Positions 8,958 through 17,261 of a stretch of DNA of 64,000 nt are shown piece by piece. This DNA is from an uncultured Acetatifactor sp. (GTDB lineage: Bacteria > Bacillota > Clostridia > Lachnospirales > Lachnospiraceae): the NCBI GenBank assembly GCA_910577665.1, contig CAJTOJ010000018.1:1-64000 (forward strand), given 5' to 3'. Within the stretch, counting starts at the first letter, position 1, and every line of letters begins with the position of its first letter. The notes beneath the pieces are model-generated. The model saw only the letters and a list, made by a program, of their open reading frames with translations. It searched no databases and had not been told where the DNA came from. A program made the translations under genes and the position numbers.

Positions 8958-10364
8958 ATGGGTGGTTTTTTCGGAGTGGCATCCAAAGAGGACTGTGTGT
9001 TTGATCTTTTTTTTGGGACAGATTATCATTCCCATCTGGGCACCAGACGTGCCGGTATGGCTGTCTACAGTAAGGAAAAGGGATATGACAGGGCGATTCA
9101 CAACATTGAGAATGCGCCTTTCCGCACGAAATTTGACAAAGATGTAAATGACATGAAGGGCAATCTGGGGATAGGCTGCATCTCCGATTTTGAACCGCAG
9201 CCGCTTATGGTGCGTTCCCACCATGGTACCTATGCCATTGCCACTGTGGGTAAGATCAACAATATGGCACAGCTGATCCAGGAGGTGTTCGCCAAGGGAC
9301 ATACACATTTCCTGGAGATGAGTGGCGGTGATATCAACGCCACGGAACTGGTAGCAGCCATTGTGAACCAGAAGGACAATCTGGTGGAAGGCATCCGGTA
9401 TGCCCAGGAGATCATCCAAGGTTCCATGACCATGCTGATCATGACACCCATAGGGATCTATGCAGCCAGGGACCGTCTGGGCAGGACTCCTGTGGTGGTG
9501 GGTAAAAAGGAAGGTGCCCGCTGCGTTTCTTTTGAAAGCTTCGCTTATCTGAACCTGGGGTATGTGGAAGAGCGGGAACTTGGTCCCGGGGAGATTGTGG
9601 TGGTGACGCCGGAGGAGGTAAGAACCCTGATCCATCCCGGAAAAGACATGAAGATCTGTACCTTCTTGTGGGTGTATTACGGATATCCTTCTTCTGCCTA
9701 CGAGGGTATCAGCGTGGAGGAGATGCGCTATAACTGCGGTGCCCTGCTGGCGGAGCGGGACGATGTGCAGCCCGATATTGTGGCAGGAGTGCCGGATTCG
9801 GGGACGGCCCATGCCATCGGATATGCCAACCAGTCAGGGATTCCTTTTTCCAGGCCATTTATCAAGTATACGCCCACCTGGCCCAGGTCCTTTATGCCAA
9901 CGATCCAGACCCAGCGTAATCTCATAGCCAAGATGAAGCTGATTTCCGTGGAGGGACTGATACGGAATAAGAGTCTCCTGCTGATTGACGACTCCATTGT
10001 GCGGGGAACCCAGCTAAGAGAGACCACGGAACTGCTATACCATAGCGGTGCCAGGGAAGTGCACATCCGCCCGGCTTGTCCGCCCATCCTGTTTGGCTGT
10101 AAGTACTTGAACTTTTCCCGTTCTTCCTCGGAGATGGATCTCATTGCCCGGAGGGTGCTTAGGGAGATGGAGCAGGAGGAACGTAAGATCGACTTAAAAG
10201 CTTATGTGGACCCGGACACACCAGAGTACGCCGCGATGGTGGAACGGATCGGAAAGCAGTTGAATTTTACGTCCCTGCGGTATCATAGACTGGATGACAT
10301 GATTGCGTCTGTGGGAATTGACAAATGCAAGCTGTGTACGTATTGCTGGGACGGCAAGGAATAA
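8958..10364 (+). CDS. PurF-family protein with degenerate glutaminase site
   Basis: The 468-residue protein aligns end to end with glutamine PRPP amidotransferase, which makes phosphoribosylamine. The C-terminal phosphoribosyltransferase half keeps the PRPP loop (LLLIDDSIVRGTQ, near residue 345). The four cysteines that bind a 4Fe-4S cluster in Bacillus PurF have counterparts at about C234, C381, C460 and C463. The N-terminal glutaminase half lacks the nucleophile: where active enzymes mature to start CGVFG, this one reads MGGFFG, with no propeptide before it. The oxyanion HNG motif is replaced (ATVGKINN), and the HRGQ segment reads HLGTRR. It may use free ammonia or be a paralogue with another role. 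The start follows AAGGAGAAG; it is cotranscribed with purB. Confidence 0.88.
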   Translation: MGGFFGVASKEDCVFDLFFGTDYHSHLGTRRAGMAVYSKEKGYDRAIHNIENAPFRTKFDKDVNDMKGNLGIGCISDFEPQPLMVRSHHGTYAIATVGKINNMAQLIQEVFAKGHTHFLEMSGGDINATELVAAIVNQKDNLVEGIRYAQEIIQGSMTMLIMTPIGIYAARDRLGRTPVVVGKKEGARCVSFESFAYLNLGYVEERELGPGEIVVVTPEEVRTLIHPGKDMKICTFLWVYYGYPSSAYEGISVEEMRYNCGALLAERDDVQPDIVAGVPDSGTAHAIGYANQSGIPFSRPFIKYTPTWPRSFMPTIQTQRNLIAKMKLISVEGLIRNKSLLLIDDSIVRGTQLRETTELLYHSGAREVHIRPACPPILFGCKYLNFSRSSSEMDLIARRVLREMEQEERKIDLKAYVDPDTPEYAAMVERIGKQLNFTSLRYHRLDDMIASVGIDKCKLCTYCWDGKE

Positions 10365-10389
10365 TGGAAGACCCGGCAAATATTGACTC

Positions 10390-10788
10390 TCAGTTCTTTT
10401 TTCTGCTGTCAATCATGTCACATGGAAGTCCTTTTTCCTTCAAAGCCCTTTCCATGTCAGATGGCAATGCAAGTTTAGCGGTTTTATACCCTTTGTAATA
10501 CACCCGCTTGGTTTTTCCGTTTTTTTTGATCACCTTGATCCATAGGCTATATGACAGCAGATGATCCAACTCCCATTGGTTATAATGCAGTTCCACTCTT
10601 TCAATCTCATGAAAGGGGATTGGATAAGGGATCCCTGTATTGAGCACCAGACAGTCATTCTCAAAGAAAAAGGCTCCTGCACCCGATCTGTTTTTGAACT
10701 GATTCCGTTTATAGAGAATGTAGATAAGGTAAAAGAGTATACCAGCCATGCCAATATAGGGAAGAGCCTGCGCAAAAAATAAAAACAT
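10390..10788 (-). CDS. Small membrane-anchored protein of unknown function
   Basis: The protein is 132 residues with one N-terminal hydrophobic helix (about 5-25) followed by a soluble beta-rich domain of about 100 residues with YPIPFHEIERVELH and LWIKVIKKNGKTKRVYYKG. The pattern resembles small bacterial PH-like domains, but I do not claim the family. An AAGGAGG site lies nine bases before the ATG and a good promoter lies behind it (TTGTTT-N17-TATACT on the minus strand, 10853 to 10825). It converges on the PurF homologue and is divergent from purA. Confidence 0.75.
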   Translation of the reverse strand: MFLFFAQALPYIGMAGILFYLIYILYKRNQFKNRSGAGAFFFENDCLVLNTGIPYPIPFHEIERVELHYNQWELDHLLSYSLWIKVIKKNGKTKRVYYKGYKTAKLALPSDMERALKEKGLPCDMIDSRKKN

Positions 10789-10824
10789 GTATAATGCCTC
10801 CTTAAATCAAAATTGTCAATTATG

Positions 10825-10853
10825 AGTATAGCACGTCTTCCAGTCGAAAACAA
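10825..10853 (-). promoter_or_regulatory. Promoter of the small membrane protein gene
   Basis: On the minus strand TTGTTT and TATACT are 17 bases apart, about 40 bases upstream of the AAGGAGG site of the 10390-10788 gene. It faces away from the purA promoter at 10924. Confidence 0.6.
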
Positions 10854-10923
10854 GCCGCGTTTCCTTTAAGTAAGCATATTGGAAACCATATATAAGAAAA
10901 AATTATACTGACTATAAAATATA

Positions 10924-10952
10924 TTGATTTTACTTATGGGGAGGTTTATACT
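10924..10952 (+). promoter_or_regulatory. Promoter of purA
   Basis: TTGATT and TATACT are separated by 17 bases in an AT-rich patch. The leader to purA is about 150 bases and holds no fold I recognise. Confidence 0.7.
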
Positions 10953-11111
10953 ATACTAAATATGTGGCCTGGTTTAGAGAGTGGTCAAGGATGTGGCGGC
11001 AGCCTGGTGTGATAGCCCGGTACAAAAGGCCAGGTATGGACAGCTGCGGGCGGGGACCGGGAATGGGAGAATAGTGGATTTGCCGCGTAAGTGGCAGGGA
11101 ATGGAGGAGAA

Positions 11112-12401
11112 ATGGTTAAGGCAATTGTGGGAGCCAATTGGGGAGATGAAGGAAAGGGTAAGATCACGGATATGATGGCCCAGGAGGCAGATATCATTGT
11201 GCGCTTCCAGGGTGGGGCAAATGCAGGACACACTATTGTGAACAACTATGGGAAATTTGCATTGCATACGCTGCCCTCAGGTGTTTTTACGGAGCATGCA
11301 ACCAGTGTGATCGGCAATGGTGTGGCGCTGAATATCCCATTGCTGTTCCAGGAGATCCAGTCCATTGTGGACAGGGGAGTGCCAAGACCCCGGATCCTGG
11401 TGTCAGACCGGGCGCAGATTGTGATGCCCTATCATATCCTGTTTGACCAGTATGAGGAGGAGAGGCTGGGAGGCAGGTCCTTCGGTTCCACCAAGTCGGG
11501 AATCGCCCCTTTTTATTCGGATAAATATGCAAAGATCGGATTCCAGGTCAGCGAACTGTTTGACGAGGAACTGTTGTCAGAGAAGGTGGAGCGTGTCTGC
11601 CAGCTGAAGAATGTACTGTTGGAGCATCTTTACCACAAGCCCCGGATTGAGCCGGAAGAATTGCTGGAAACCCTGCATGGATACAGGGATATGGTGGCTC
11701 CCTATGTATGTGATGTATCTGCTTTTCTGGACCAGGCGCTGAAGGAAGGAAAGACCGTGCTGCTGGAGGGGCAGCTGGGCACCTTGAAGGATCCGGATCA
11801 CGGGATCTATCCGATGGTGACGTCTTCTTCCACCCTGGCAGCCTACGGTGCCATTGGTGCCGGACTGCCGCCTTATGAGATCAAGCAGATTGTCACGGTG
11901 TGCAAGGCCTATTCTTCTGCGGTGGGGGCAGGTGCTTTCGTGTCAGAGCTTTTTGGAGAGGCGGCCGAGGAACTGCGCCGCAGAGGCGGGGATGGTGGGG
12001 AGTACGGTGCCACCACTGGCAGGCCCAGGCGTGTGGGGTGGTTTGACTGTGTGGCTTCCCGGTATGGATGCCGTCTCCAGGGGACTACGGATGTGGCTTT
12101 TACAGTGCTGGATGTACTGGGATATCTGGACGAGATCCCGGTATGCGTGGGGTATGAGATAGATGGGGAAGTGACTACGGATTTCCCTGTGACAGCGAAG
12201 CTGCAGAAGGCGAAGCCTGTACTTGAAGTGCTTCCCGGCTGGAAGTGTGAGACCCGGGGGATTAGAAACTATGAGGATCTTCCGGAAAACTGTAGGAAAT
12301 ATATCGAATTCATTGAGAAACGGATCGGCTATCCCATTACCATGGTCAGCAATGGGCCTGGCAGAGAGGACATTATCTACAGAGAGAGTACCTTGAAATG
12401 A
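11112..12401 (+). CDS. purA: Adenylosuccinate synthetase
   Basis: The product is 429 residues and joins IMP and aspartate with GTP hydrolysis to form adenylosuccinate, the substrate of the PurB encoded 3.6 kb upstream. The GTP-binding start VGANWGDEGKGKITD is intact (catalytic Asp and the GDEGKGK loop), as are GGANAGHTI, LLEGQLGTLKDPDHGIYP and TTGRPRRVGWFD. The ATG at 11112 follows GGAGAA; the ATG at 11091 would add seven residues before the usual N-terminus. The last bases ATGA also start a LysR-type regulator gene, so the two are translationally coupled. Confidence 0.96.
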   Translation: MVKAIVGANWGDEGKGKITDMMAQEADIIVRFQGGANAGHTIVNNYGKFALHTLPSGVFTEHATSVIGNGVALNIPLLFQEIQSIVDRGVPRPRILVSDRAQIVMPYHILFDQYEEERLGGRSFGSTKSGIAPFYSDKYAKIGFQVSELFDEELLSEKVERVCQLKNVLLEHLYHKPRIEPEELLETLHGYRDMVAPYVCDVSAFLDQALKEGKTVLLEGQLGTLKDPDHGIYPMVTSSSTLAAYGAIGAGLPPYEIKQIVTVCKAYSSAVGAGAFVSELFGEAAEELRRRGGDGGEYGATTGRPRRVGWFDCVASRYGCRLQGTTDVAFTVLDVLGYLDEIPVCVGYEIDGEVTTDFPVTAKLQKAKPVLEVLPGWKCETRGIRNYEDLPENCRKYIEFIEKRIGYPITMVSNGPGREDIIYRESTLK

Positions 12402-13285
12402 CCGGAGAAGGGAATCTGGAATATTTCAAAGTGTTCTATTATGTGGCAAAATCCGGCAGCGTCACCAGGGCTGCCGGTGAACTGTCTATCTCCCAGCCTG
12501 CGGTGAGCCAGTCCCTGAAGCTTCTGGAAAAGAGCCTGGGCGTTGTCCTGTTTGAGCGCTGTTCCCGGGGGATGCGGCTTACAGCGGAAGGGAAAGTGCT
12601 GTATGTATATGTGGAAAAGGGATATGGACAGATCATGCAGGGTGTGGAGCAGGTGATCCGGATGCAGAACCTGGAGCTTGGGGAGGTGCGGATCGGAGCA
12701 AGCGACATGACCCTGCGATTTTATCTGCTGCCATTTCTGGAAGAGTTTCACGAGAAATACCCCGGCATCAAAGTGATTGTCACCAATGGACCAACGCCCC
12801 AGACCCTGCAGCTTCTGCAGGAGGGGAAAATCGATTTTGGTGTGGTGAGTACACCTTTTTCCTCCGGGGAGGATCTGTGTGCGGTGCCGGTCCGGGAGAT
12901 CGAGGATGTGTTCGTGGCAGGACGTAAATTCATGGCGTACAAGAACAGGACACTGGATTTCCAGGAGCTTCTGAAACTTCCTATGATTTTCCTGGAGGGC
13001 AATACCAGTACCAGAAGCTGTATGGATGCGTTTCTGGCAAAAAGCGGTGTGGTGCTACAGCCGGAGTTTGAACTGGCTACCAGTGATATGATTGTCCAGT
13101 TTGCCTTGCGCAATCTGGGAATCGGCTGTGTGGCACGGGAGTTTGCTGCCGAATACCTGGAATCCGGCCTGCTGTTCGAACTGCGGTTCAATAAGAGGAT
13201 ACCAAGAAGGAATTTCTGTGTGGTGAGGAGTGAGAAATGGCAGCCGCCCACTGCGGCAAGGAAGCTGATGGAACTGATCCTGTAG
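12398..13285 (+). CDS. LysR-type transcriptional regulator
   Basis: The protein is 295 residues. The winged helix-turn-helix is at about residues 8-65 (FKVFYYVAKSGSVTRAAGEL, then SISQPAVSQSLKLLE) and a periplasmic-binding-protein-like effector domain at about 95-290. It overlaps the end of purA by four bases (ATGA), which is unusual because LysR genes mostly stand apart and diverge from their targets. The effector and target are unknown; being tied to purA suggests a link with purine supply, but it could equally be a chance operon fusion. Confidence 0.9.
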   Translation: MTGEGNLEYFKVFYYVAKSGSVTRAAGELSISQPAVSQSLKLLEKSLGVVLFERCSRGMRLTAEGKVLYVYVEKGYGQIMQGVEQVIRMQNLELGEVRIGASDMTLRFYLLPFLEEFHEKYPGIKVIVTNGPTPQTLQLLQEGKIDFGVVSTPFSSGEDLCAVPVREIEDVFVAGRKFMAYKNRTLDFQELLKLPMIFLEGNTSTRSCMDAFLAKSGVVLQPEFELATSDMIVQFALRNLGIGCVAREFAAEYLESGLLFELRFNKRIPRRNFCVVRSEKWQPPTAARKLMELIL

Positions 13286-13410
13286 GAGACCGGTGTCTGC
13301 CATGGCATGGAAGGAATCTGACAACACAGGCGGATGGTGCTTACGGCGCGGTCTGCAATCCACAAAAAGGGCAGGAGTGCGACTTTCCTGCCCGGAAAAG
13401 GTGAAAGGGA

Positions 13411-14016
13411 ATGATACGGAATATCATATTTGACATAGGAAATGTACTGACGGATTTTTGCTGGAAAGAATTCCTGGAAGACAAAGGCTTTGACCAGGAG
13501 ATGATCGGACGGATTGCCAGGGCTTCTGTGCTGGGTCCATACTGGGATGAGCTGGATCGGGGAGTGTGGAGCGATGAGAAGCTGCTGGAGGCATTCATCA
13601 GCCTGGATCCACAGATCGGGGAGGAGCTGCACAGGGCTTATGGGAATGTGACAGGTATGGTGAAAAAGCGGGACTATGCCATTCCCTGGATCCAGGAGCT
13701 GAAGAAGGCCGGATTCCAGGTATATTACCTGTCCAATTTCTCCCGCAGGGCGTATGAGGACTGCCAGGATGCCCTGGATTTCATACCATATATGGATGGC
13801 GGAATCCTGTCCTACCGGGACAAGGTGGTGAAACCGGGGGAGAAGATCTACAGACTGCTGCTGGACCGCTATGGCCTTGCGCCAGAAGAGAGCGTGTTCC
13901 TGGATGACACAATGCGGAATGTGGAGGCAGCCATGGCCCTGGGATTCCATGGGATCTGTTTCCGGGATAAAGAACAGGCTGGCAGGGAACTGGCACTGCT
14001 TATGGCAGGTGGGTGA
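13411..14016 (+). CDS. HAD-family phosphatase (subfamily IA, YihX-like)
   Basis: The protein is 201 residues. Motif I is NIIFDIGNVLTDF with the nucleophile Asp and a Gly-Asn where many HADs have a second Asp, as in the YihX sugar-phosphate phosphatase group. Motif II is YYLSNFS, motif III the lysine in DKVVKPGEKIY, and motif IV VFLDDTMRNVEAA. A helical cap lies between motifs I and II. The likely activity is dephosphorylation of a small sugar phosphate; the substrate is not readable. A GGTGAAAGGGA site precedes the ATG. The gene ends four bases from a convergent gene. Confidence 0.9.
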   Translation: MIRNIIFDIGNVLTDFCWKEFLEDKGFDQEMIGRIARASVLGPYWDELDRGVWSDEKLLEAFISLDPQIGEELHRAYGNVTGMVKKRDYAIPWIQELKKAGFQVYYLSNFSRRAYEDCQDALDFIPYMDGGILSYRDKVVKPGEKIYRLLLDRYGLAPEESVFLDDTMRNVEAAMALGFHGICFRDKEQAGRELALLMAGG

Positions 14017-14020
14017 CAGC

Positions 14021-14338
14021 TTAGGGGGAATGGGGCTTCTGGTCTGCAGATGCCTGGAACGCGGCGGGGTCTGTCCCATCCTGTGTCTGGACGGCGGGCA
14101 TGTCTTCCATAGTGGGCTTATCAGTGAGCTTTCCGTACAGCCAGATGTAGATCCACAATAATAATGGAACAACGATGGTGGCAAAGAGGCAGACCCAGAA
14201 CAGCCGTCCGGAGGCAGACTGGTCCACGAAGGCCACCACCAATGTCACCAGATAGAGCAGGGCCAGCAGGATCACTCCTGCCAGGGCTATGATTTGTCGG
14301 GAAGTTCTCTTTGTCTTTTTGTGATTCCTGGTTTTCAT
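14021..14338 (-). CDS. Small two-helix membrane protein
   Basis: The protein is 105 residues with a basic N-terminus (MKTRNHKKTKRTSRQ), two membrane helices (about 17-38 and 46-68) and a polar tail rich in Pro, Gln and Asp. AAGGAG lies ten bases before the ATG. No family is recognised. It converges on the HAD gene with a four-base gap, so transcripts of the two would overlap at their 3' ends. Confidence 0.7.
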   Translation of the reverse strand: MKTRNHKKTKRTSRQIIALAGVILLALLYLVTLVVAFVDQSASGRLFWVCLFATIVVPLLLWIYIWLYGKLTDKPTMEDMPAVQTQDGTDPAAFQASADQKPHSP

Positions 14339-14600
14339 TTTCTGTAAGACTCCTTGTAGTTGTAGTGTGATGGTTTCCCTGCAATGACCTGTGGAGGGAT
14401 GTCTTTTTCTGGTTTCCCAGATTGTATCACAATTGTGGCCGGATTGCTATCCCACAGACTCACTTTTTGGAAGCTGATGCCAGGTGAATGCTTGTGCAAG
14501 GCCGTTCTTTGCTCATTTTGTGTGCATCACGTTGCTGTTACGGCGTAGCCGTAACAGCAATAGGACGTAAGGGCAGAATGATGCGGAAGTGAATTCAGCA
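14339..14600. other. Gene-free stretch before the MATE promoter
   Basis: It contains a shortened mosaic repeat (about 14505-14571) with the hairpin TTGCTGTTACGGC / GCCGTAACAGCAA. No gene is supported in the remainder. Confidence 0.5.
14505..14571 (+). repeat. Mosaic hairpin repeat, short copy
   Basis: It shares 'gttctttg', 'tgtgtgcatcacgttgctg' and the terminal hairpin TTACGGC-GTA-GCCGTAA with the longer copies at 24611 and 42959, but lacks their left half. Confidence 0.65.
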
Positions 14601-14629
14601 TTGTAATACAGGATAGAATCCGTTATACT
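14601..14629 (+). promoter_or_regulatory. Promoter upstream of the MATE gene
   Basis: TTGTAA and TATACT are separated by 17 bases. The predicted start of transcription falls on the first bases of the MITE-like repeat that begins at 14634, so the whole repeat would form the 5' leader of the MATE mRNA. Confidence 0.65.
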
Positions 14630-14633
14630 GTTT

Positions 14634-14797
14634 TAGAGCGTGTTTGAAAATTACTTTCTGTCAGATGTACGTCACAATTTAAGGGAGATTTGACCCAAAT
14701 GAGGGAGACGTAGTGGGCTACGTTGACCGAATGAGGGCCAAATATACCGCAAAGTGGGGCGTGCATATGGTGGGAATGAATTTTCAAACACGCTCTA
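14634..14797 (+). repeat. MITE-like dispersed repeat, best copy
   Basis: It is 164 bp with a perfect 19-bp terminal inverted repeat, TAGAGCGTGTTTGAAAATT (14634-14652), and its complement at 14779-14797. The interior holds the core 'gggagacgtagtgggctacg' shared with copy 1 at 3760 and, reversed and degraded, copy 3 at 38946. It has no coding capacity, which suggests a non-autonomous element. No flanking target duplication is obvious. Confidence 0.85.
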
Positions 14798-14903
14798 GGG
14801 GGAAAACTTTCGCTCCCGGACAAAACGGGGGACAGGAAGATACATAAGCAAGGATTTGTATTTCATTGGTATGGGGTATCCATGGAAGAATAGGAGTGAA
14901 GAG

Positions 14904-16283
14904 ATGTTAGAGAAAGTAAAAGGGCTGTTTGGACAAGTGGATATGACGCAAGGACGGCCATGGGAGAAGATTGTGGTATTCACCGTACCTATGCTGATTG
15001 GCAACATTGCCCAGCAGCTGTATAATACTGTGGACAGCATTGTGGTGGGAAGATATGAGGGGGACAATGCATTGGCAGCGGTGGGCAGCGCAGGGCCGAT
15101 TTTTAATCTGTTACTGGTACTGTTCGTGGGGATCTCCATGGGAGCGGGTATCATGGTGTCCCAATATTATGGTTCCAGGGACCGGGAGAACCTGTCCAGG
15201 ACCATTGGAAGCACCATTACGCTGACAGCGATTGCTTCCGTGCTGCTGATGATCGTGGGGACGGTGGCCATACGTCCAGCCCTGGAACTGCTGGATACAC
15301 CGGAGAGCATTATCGGCTGGTGTACTTCGTATCTGATGATCCTGTTGTGGGGAATCGCCGGGCTGGCCTATTATAATATCCTCTGTGGTATCCTGCGGGG
15401 ACTGGGGGATTCCCTGTCTGCTTTGGTGTATCTGCTGGTGGCTACGGTTATCAACATTGTACTGGATGTGTGGTTCGTGGCAGGACTCCACATGGGAGTG
15501 GCAGGGGTGGCCCTGGCCACAGTGATCGCCCAGTTTGTATCTGCAGTGTTGTGTGTGCTGAAGCTGCGGAGGATGACTGACTTTTTCGATCTGAAAACCA
15601 AGTACCTGAAGCCAGATGGGGAGAACATGAAGACCGTAATCCGGCTGGGGCTGCCCTCAGGACTGACCCAGGCCATATTTTCCATGGCCATGGTGGTGGT
15701 CCAGTCCCTGACCAACAGTTTCGGGGAAATGATCATTGCTGCCAACGTGATCATCATGAGGGTGGATGGTTTTGCCATGATGCCCAATTTCTCCTTTGGC
15801 ACGGCTATGACCACCTACGCCGGCCAGAATGTGGGGGCCAGGCAGCTCGACCGGGTGAAGCAGGGGGCCAGGCAGGGGACGCTGATTGCGGTGGGAACCT
15901 CTGCTGTGATCACGGGACTGATCCTGCTCTTTGGTCCCTATCTGATGAGTATCTTCACCAATACCAGGGAACTTGCGCTGCTCAGCGCAGACATGATGAA
16001 GATCTTGGCTGTTGGCTATATTGCCATGGCTGTGACCCAGAGTCTGTCCGGGGTCATGCGTGGAGCTGGTGACACAGTGACGCCCATGTGGATCTCCCTG
16101 CTTACCACAGTGGGTATCCGGGTTCCCCTGGTCTATGGACTGGTGTATCTGACCAGGACACCCCAACTGCCCCAGGGACGCTATGAGAGCCTGTGGATCT
16201 CTCTGCTGTGCGCCTGGGTGCTGGGTGCAGTGGCCACGGCAATCTTCTATAAGCTGGGAAGGTGGAAGAAAAAGGCGCTCTGA
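14904..16283 (+). CDS. MATE-family efflux transporter
   Basis: The protein is 459 residues with about twelve membrane helices in two similar halves, typical of multidrug and toxic compound extrusion transporters driven by Na+ or H+. The N-terminal half reads PMLIGNIAQQLYNTVDSIVVGRY and the C-terminal half repeats the pattern near GLPSGLTQAIFSMAMVVVQ. The ATG at 14904 follows TAGGAGTGAAGAG; the upstream in-frame ATG at 14856 lacks a good site. It precedes the STM4015-4011 cluster by 120 bases on the same strand and could export that pathway's product. That link is inference; MATE genes of this kind also occur alone. Confidence 0.92.
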   Translation: MLEKVKGLFGQVDMTQGRPWEKIVVFTVPMLIGNIAQQLYNTVDSIVVGRYEGDNALAAVGSAGPIFNLLLVLFVGISMGAGIMVSQYYGSRDRENLSRTIGSTITLTAIASVLLMIVGTVAIRPALELLDTPESIIGWCTSYLMILLWGIAGLAYYNILCGILRGLGDSLSALVYLLVATVINIVLDVWFVAGLHMGVAGVALATVIAQFVSAVLCVLKLRRMTDFFDLKTKYLKPDGENMKTVIRLGLPSGLTQAIFSMAMVVVQSLTNSFGEMIIAANVIIMRVDGFAMMPNFSFGTAMTTYAGQNVGARQLDRVKQGARQGTLIAVGTSAVITGLILLFGPYLMSIFTNTRELALLSADMMKILAVGYIAMAVTQSLSGVMRGAGDTVTPMWISLLTTVGIRVPLVYGLVYLTRTPQLPQGRYESLWISLLCAWVLGAVATAIFYKLGRWKKKAL

Positions 16284-16403
16284 CAGGGAGGTGGCAAAAA
16301 GAATGCAGTATAGACGGCCTGGCTGTCTGGCCGGGAGACTATAAACAGGAGACTGAAAAAGGAAGGAGGAAGCCGCAGGCGGAAAGCCCGGCTGACACAG
16401 ACA

Positions 16404-17261
16404 ATGGGAAAGAGTAAGACCTACGTGTATGATTATGAAGATTCTGAAAAGGGGAAGGACGCAGGGACAATGTTGGAGGAGATTCTGGAGGATCCGGATT
16501 TTCCGGGGCTGGAGGAAGTGATCATCGGCAGTTGGGGCGACCCGGCACAAGAAGACTGCCAGGCCCTGTTAGACGGGATTGTAGAGCATGCAGACAGATT
16601 TGCACATATTACGAGTCTGTTTGTGGGAGATATGGATTTTGAGGAGTGTGAGGTATCCTGGATCATACAGGGCAATTACAGCCGTCTCTGGCAGGCCATG
16701 CCACAGTTAAAGAGCCTGACCATAAAGGGAAGTACGGATCTGGATCTGGGAGAGATTGCCCATGAGAACCTGGAAAACCTGACCATTATCTGCGGTGGCC
16801 TGGGGAGCGATGTGATGGCCCAGATCAAGGAGGCAAAGCTGCCCCGCTTGAAAAAGCTTCTGCTCTATATCGGGGTAGATAATTATGGTTTTGATGGAAA
16901 TGCAGATACCATCCGGGAGATGCTGGAAGGAAGTGACTTCCCCAATCTGACCTATCTGGGGATTGTGGACAGCGAGATCCAGGACGAGCTGACAGAAGTG
17001 GCGCTGCAGAGCAAATACATCCGTCAGATTACCACCCTGGATCTGTCCTGTGGCACCCTGACAGATAAAGGCGGACAGCTCCTGCTGGAGCAGGTGCCCG
17101 GACTGCCCAACCTGGAGAAGCTGGATGTACACTACCATTACCTGTCCGATGAACTGATGGGCAAGCTGGAACAACTGTCCCTTGAGGTGGATGTGTCTGA
17201 GCAGGAAGAAGCAGATGATTGGAACGGGAAATTATGGTACAATGCGATGCTGACAGAGTGA
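16404..17261 (+). CDS. STM4015-family leucine-rich repeat protein
   Basis: The protein is 285 residues. A short N-terminal part is followed by leucine-rich repeat units, for example LKSLTIKGSTDLDLGEIAHENLENLTIICGG (in parts), LTYLGIVDSEIQDE and ITTLDLSCGTLTDKGGQLLLE, spaced about 25-45 residues apart. This is the layout of the STM4015 family named after a Salmonella gene cluster. It has no signal peptide, so it should act in the cytoplasm, perhaps as a binding scaffold. It is the first gene of a tight five-gene set: the next gene starts before this one stops. The ribosome binding site is weak; an alternative start at the in-frame ATG at 16470 cannot be excluded. Confidence 0.85.
   Translation: MGKSKTYVYDYEDSEKGKDAGTMLEEILEDPDFPGLEEVIIGSWGDPAQEDCQALLDGIVEHADRFAHITSLFVGDMDFEECEVSWIIQGNYSRLWQAMPQLKSLTIKGSTDLDLGEIAHENLENLTIICGGLGSDVMAQIKEAKLPRLKKLLLYIGVDNYGFDGNADTIREMLEGSDFPNLTYLGIVDSEIQDELTEVALQSKYIRQITTLDLSCGTLTDKGGQLLLEQVPGLPNLEKLDVHYHYLSDELMGKLEQLSLEVDVSEQEEADDWNGKLWYNAMLTE

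Noticed and set aside
12748..14184. Long minus-strand frame of 478 codons opposite the LysR and HAD genes
   Set aside because: It runs antisense through two well-supported genes plus their spacer, has no ribosome binding site and shows no recognisable domain.
14623..14823. Small minus-strand frame with VNVAHYVSLIW, similar to frames near 3800 and 38960
   Set aside because: It is a translation of the MITE-like repeat; the shared peptide reflects shared DNA, and no copy has a start signal.
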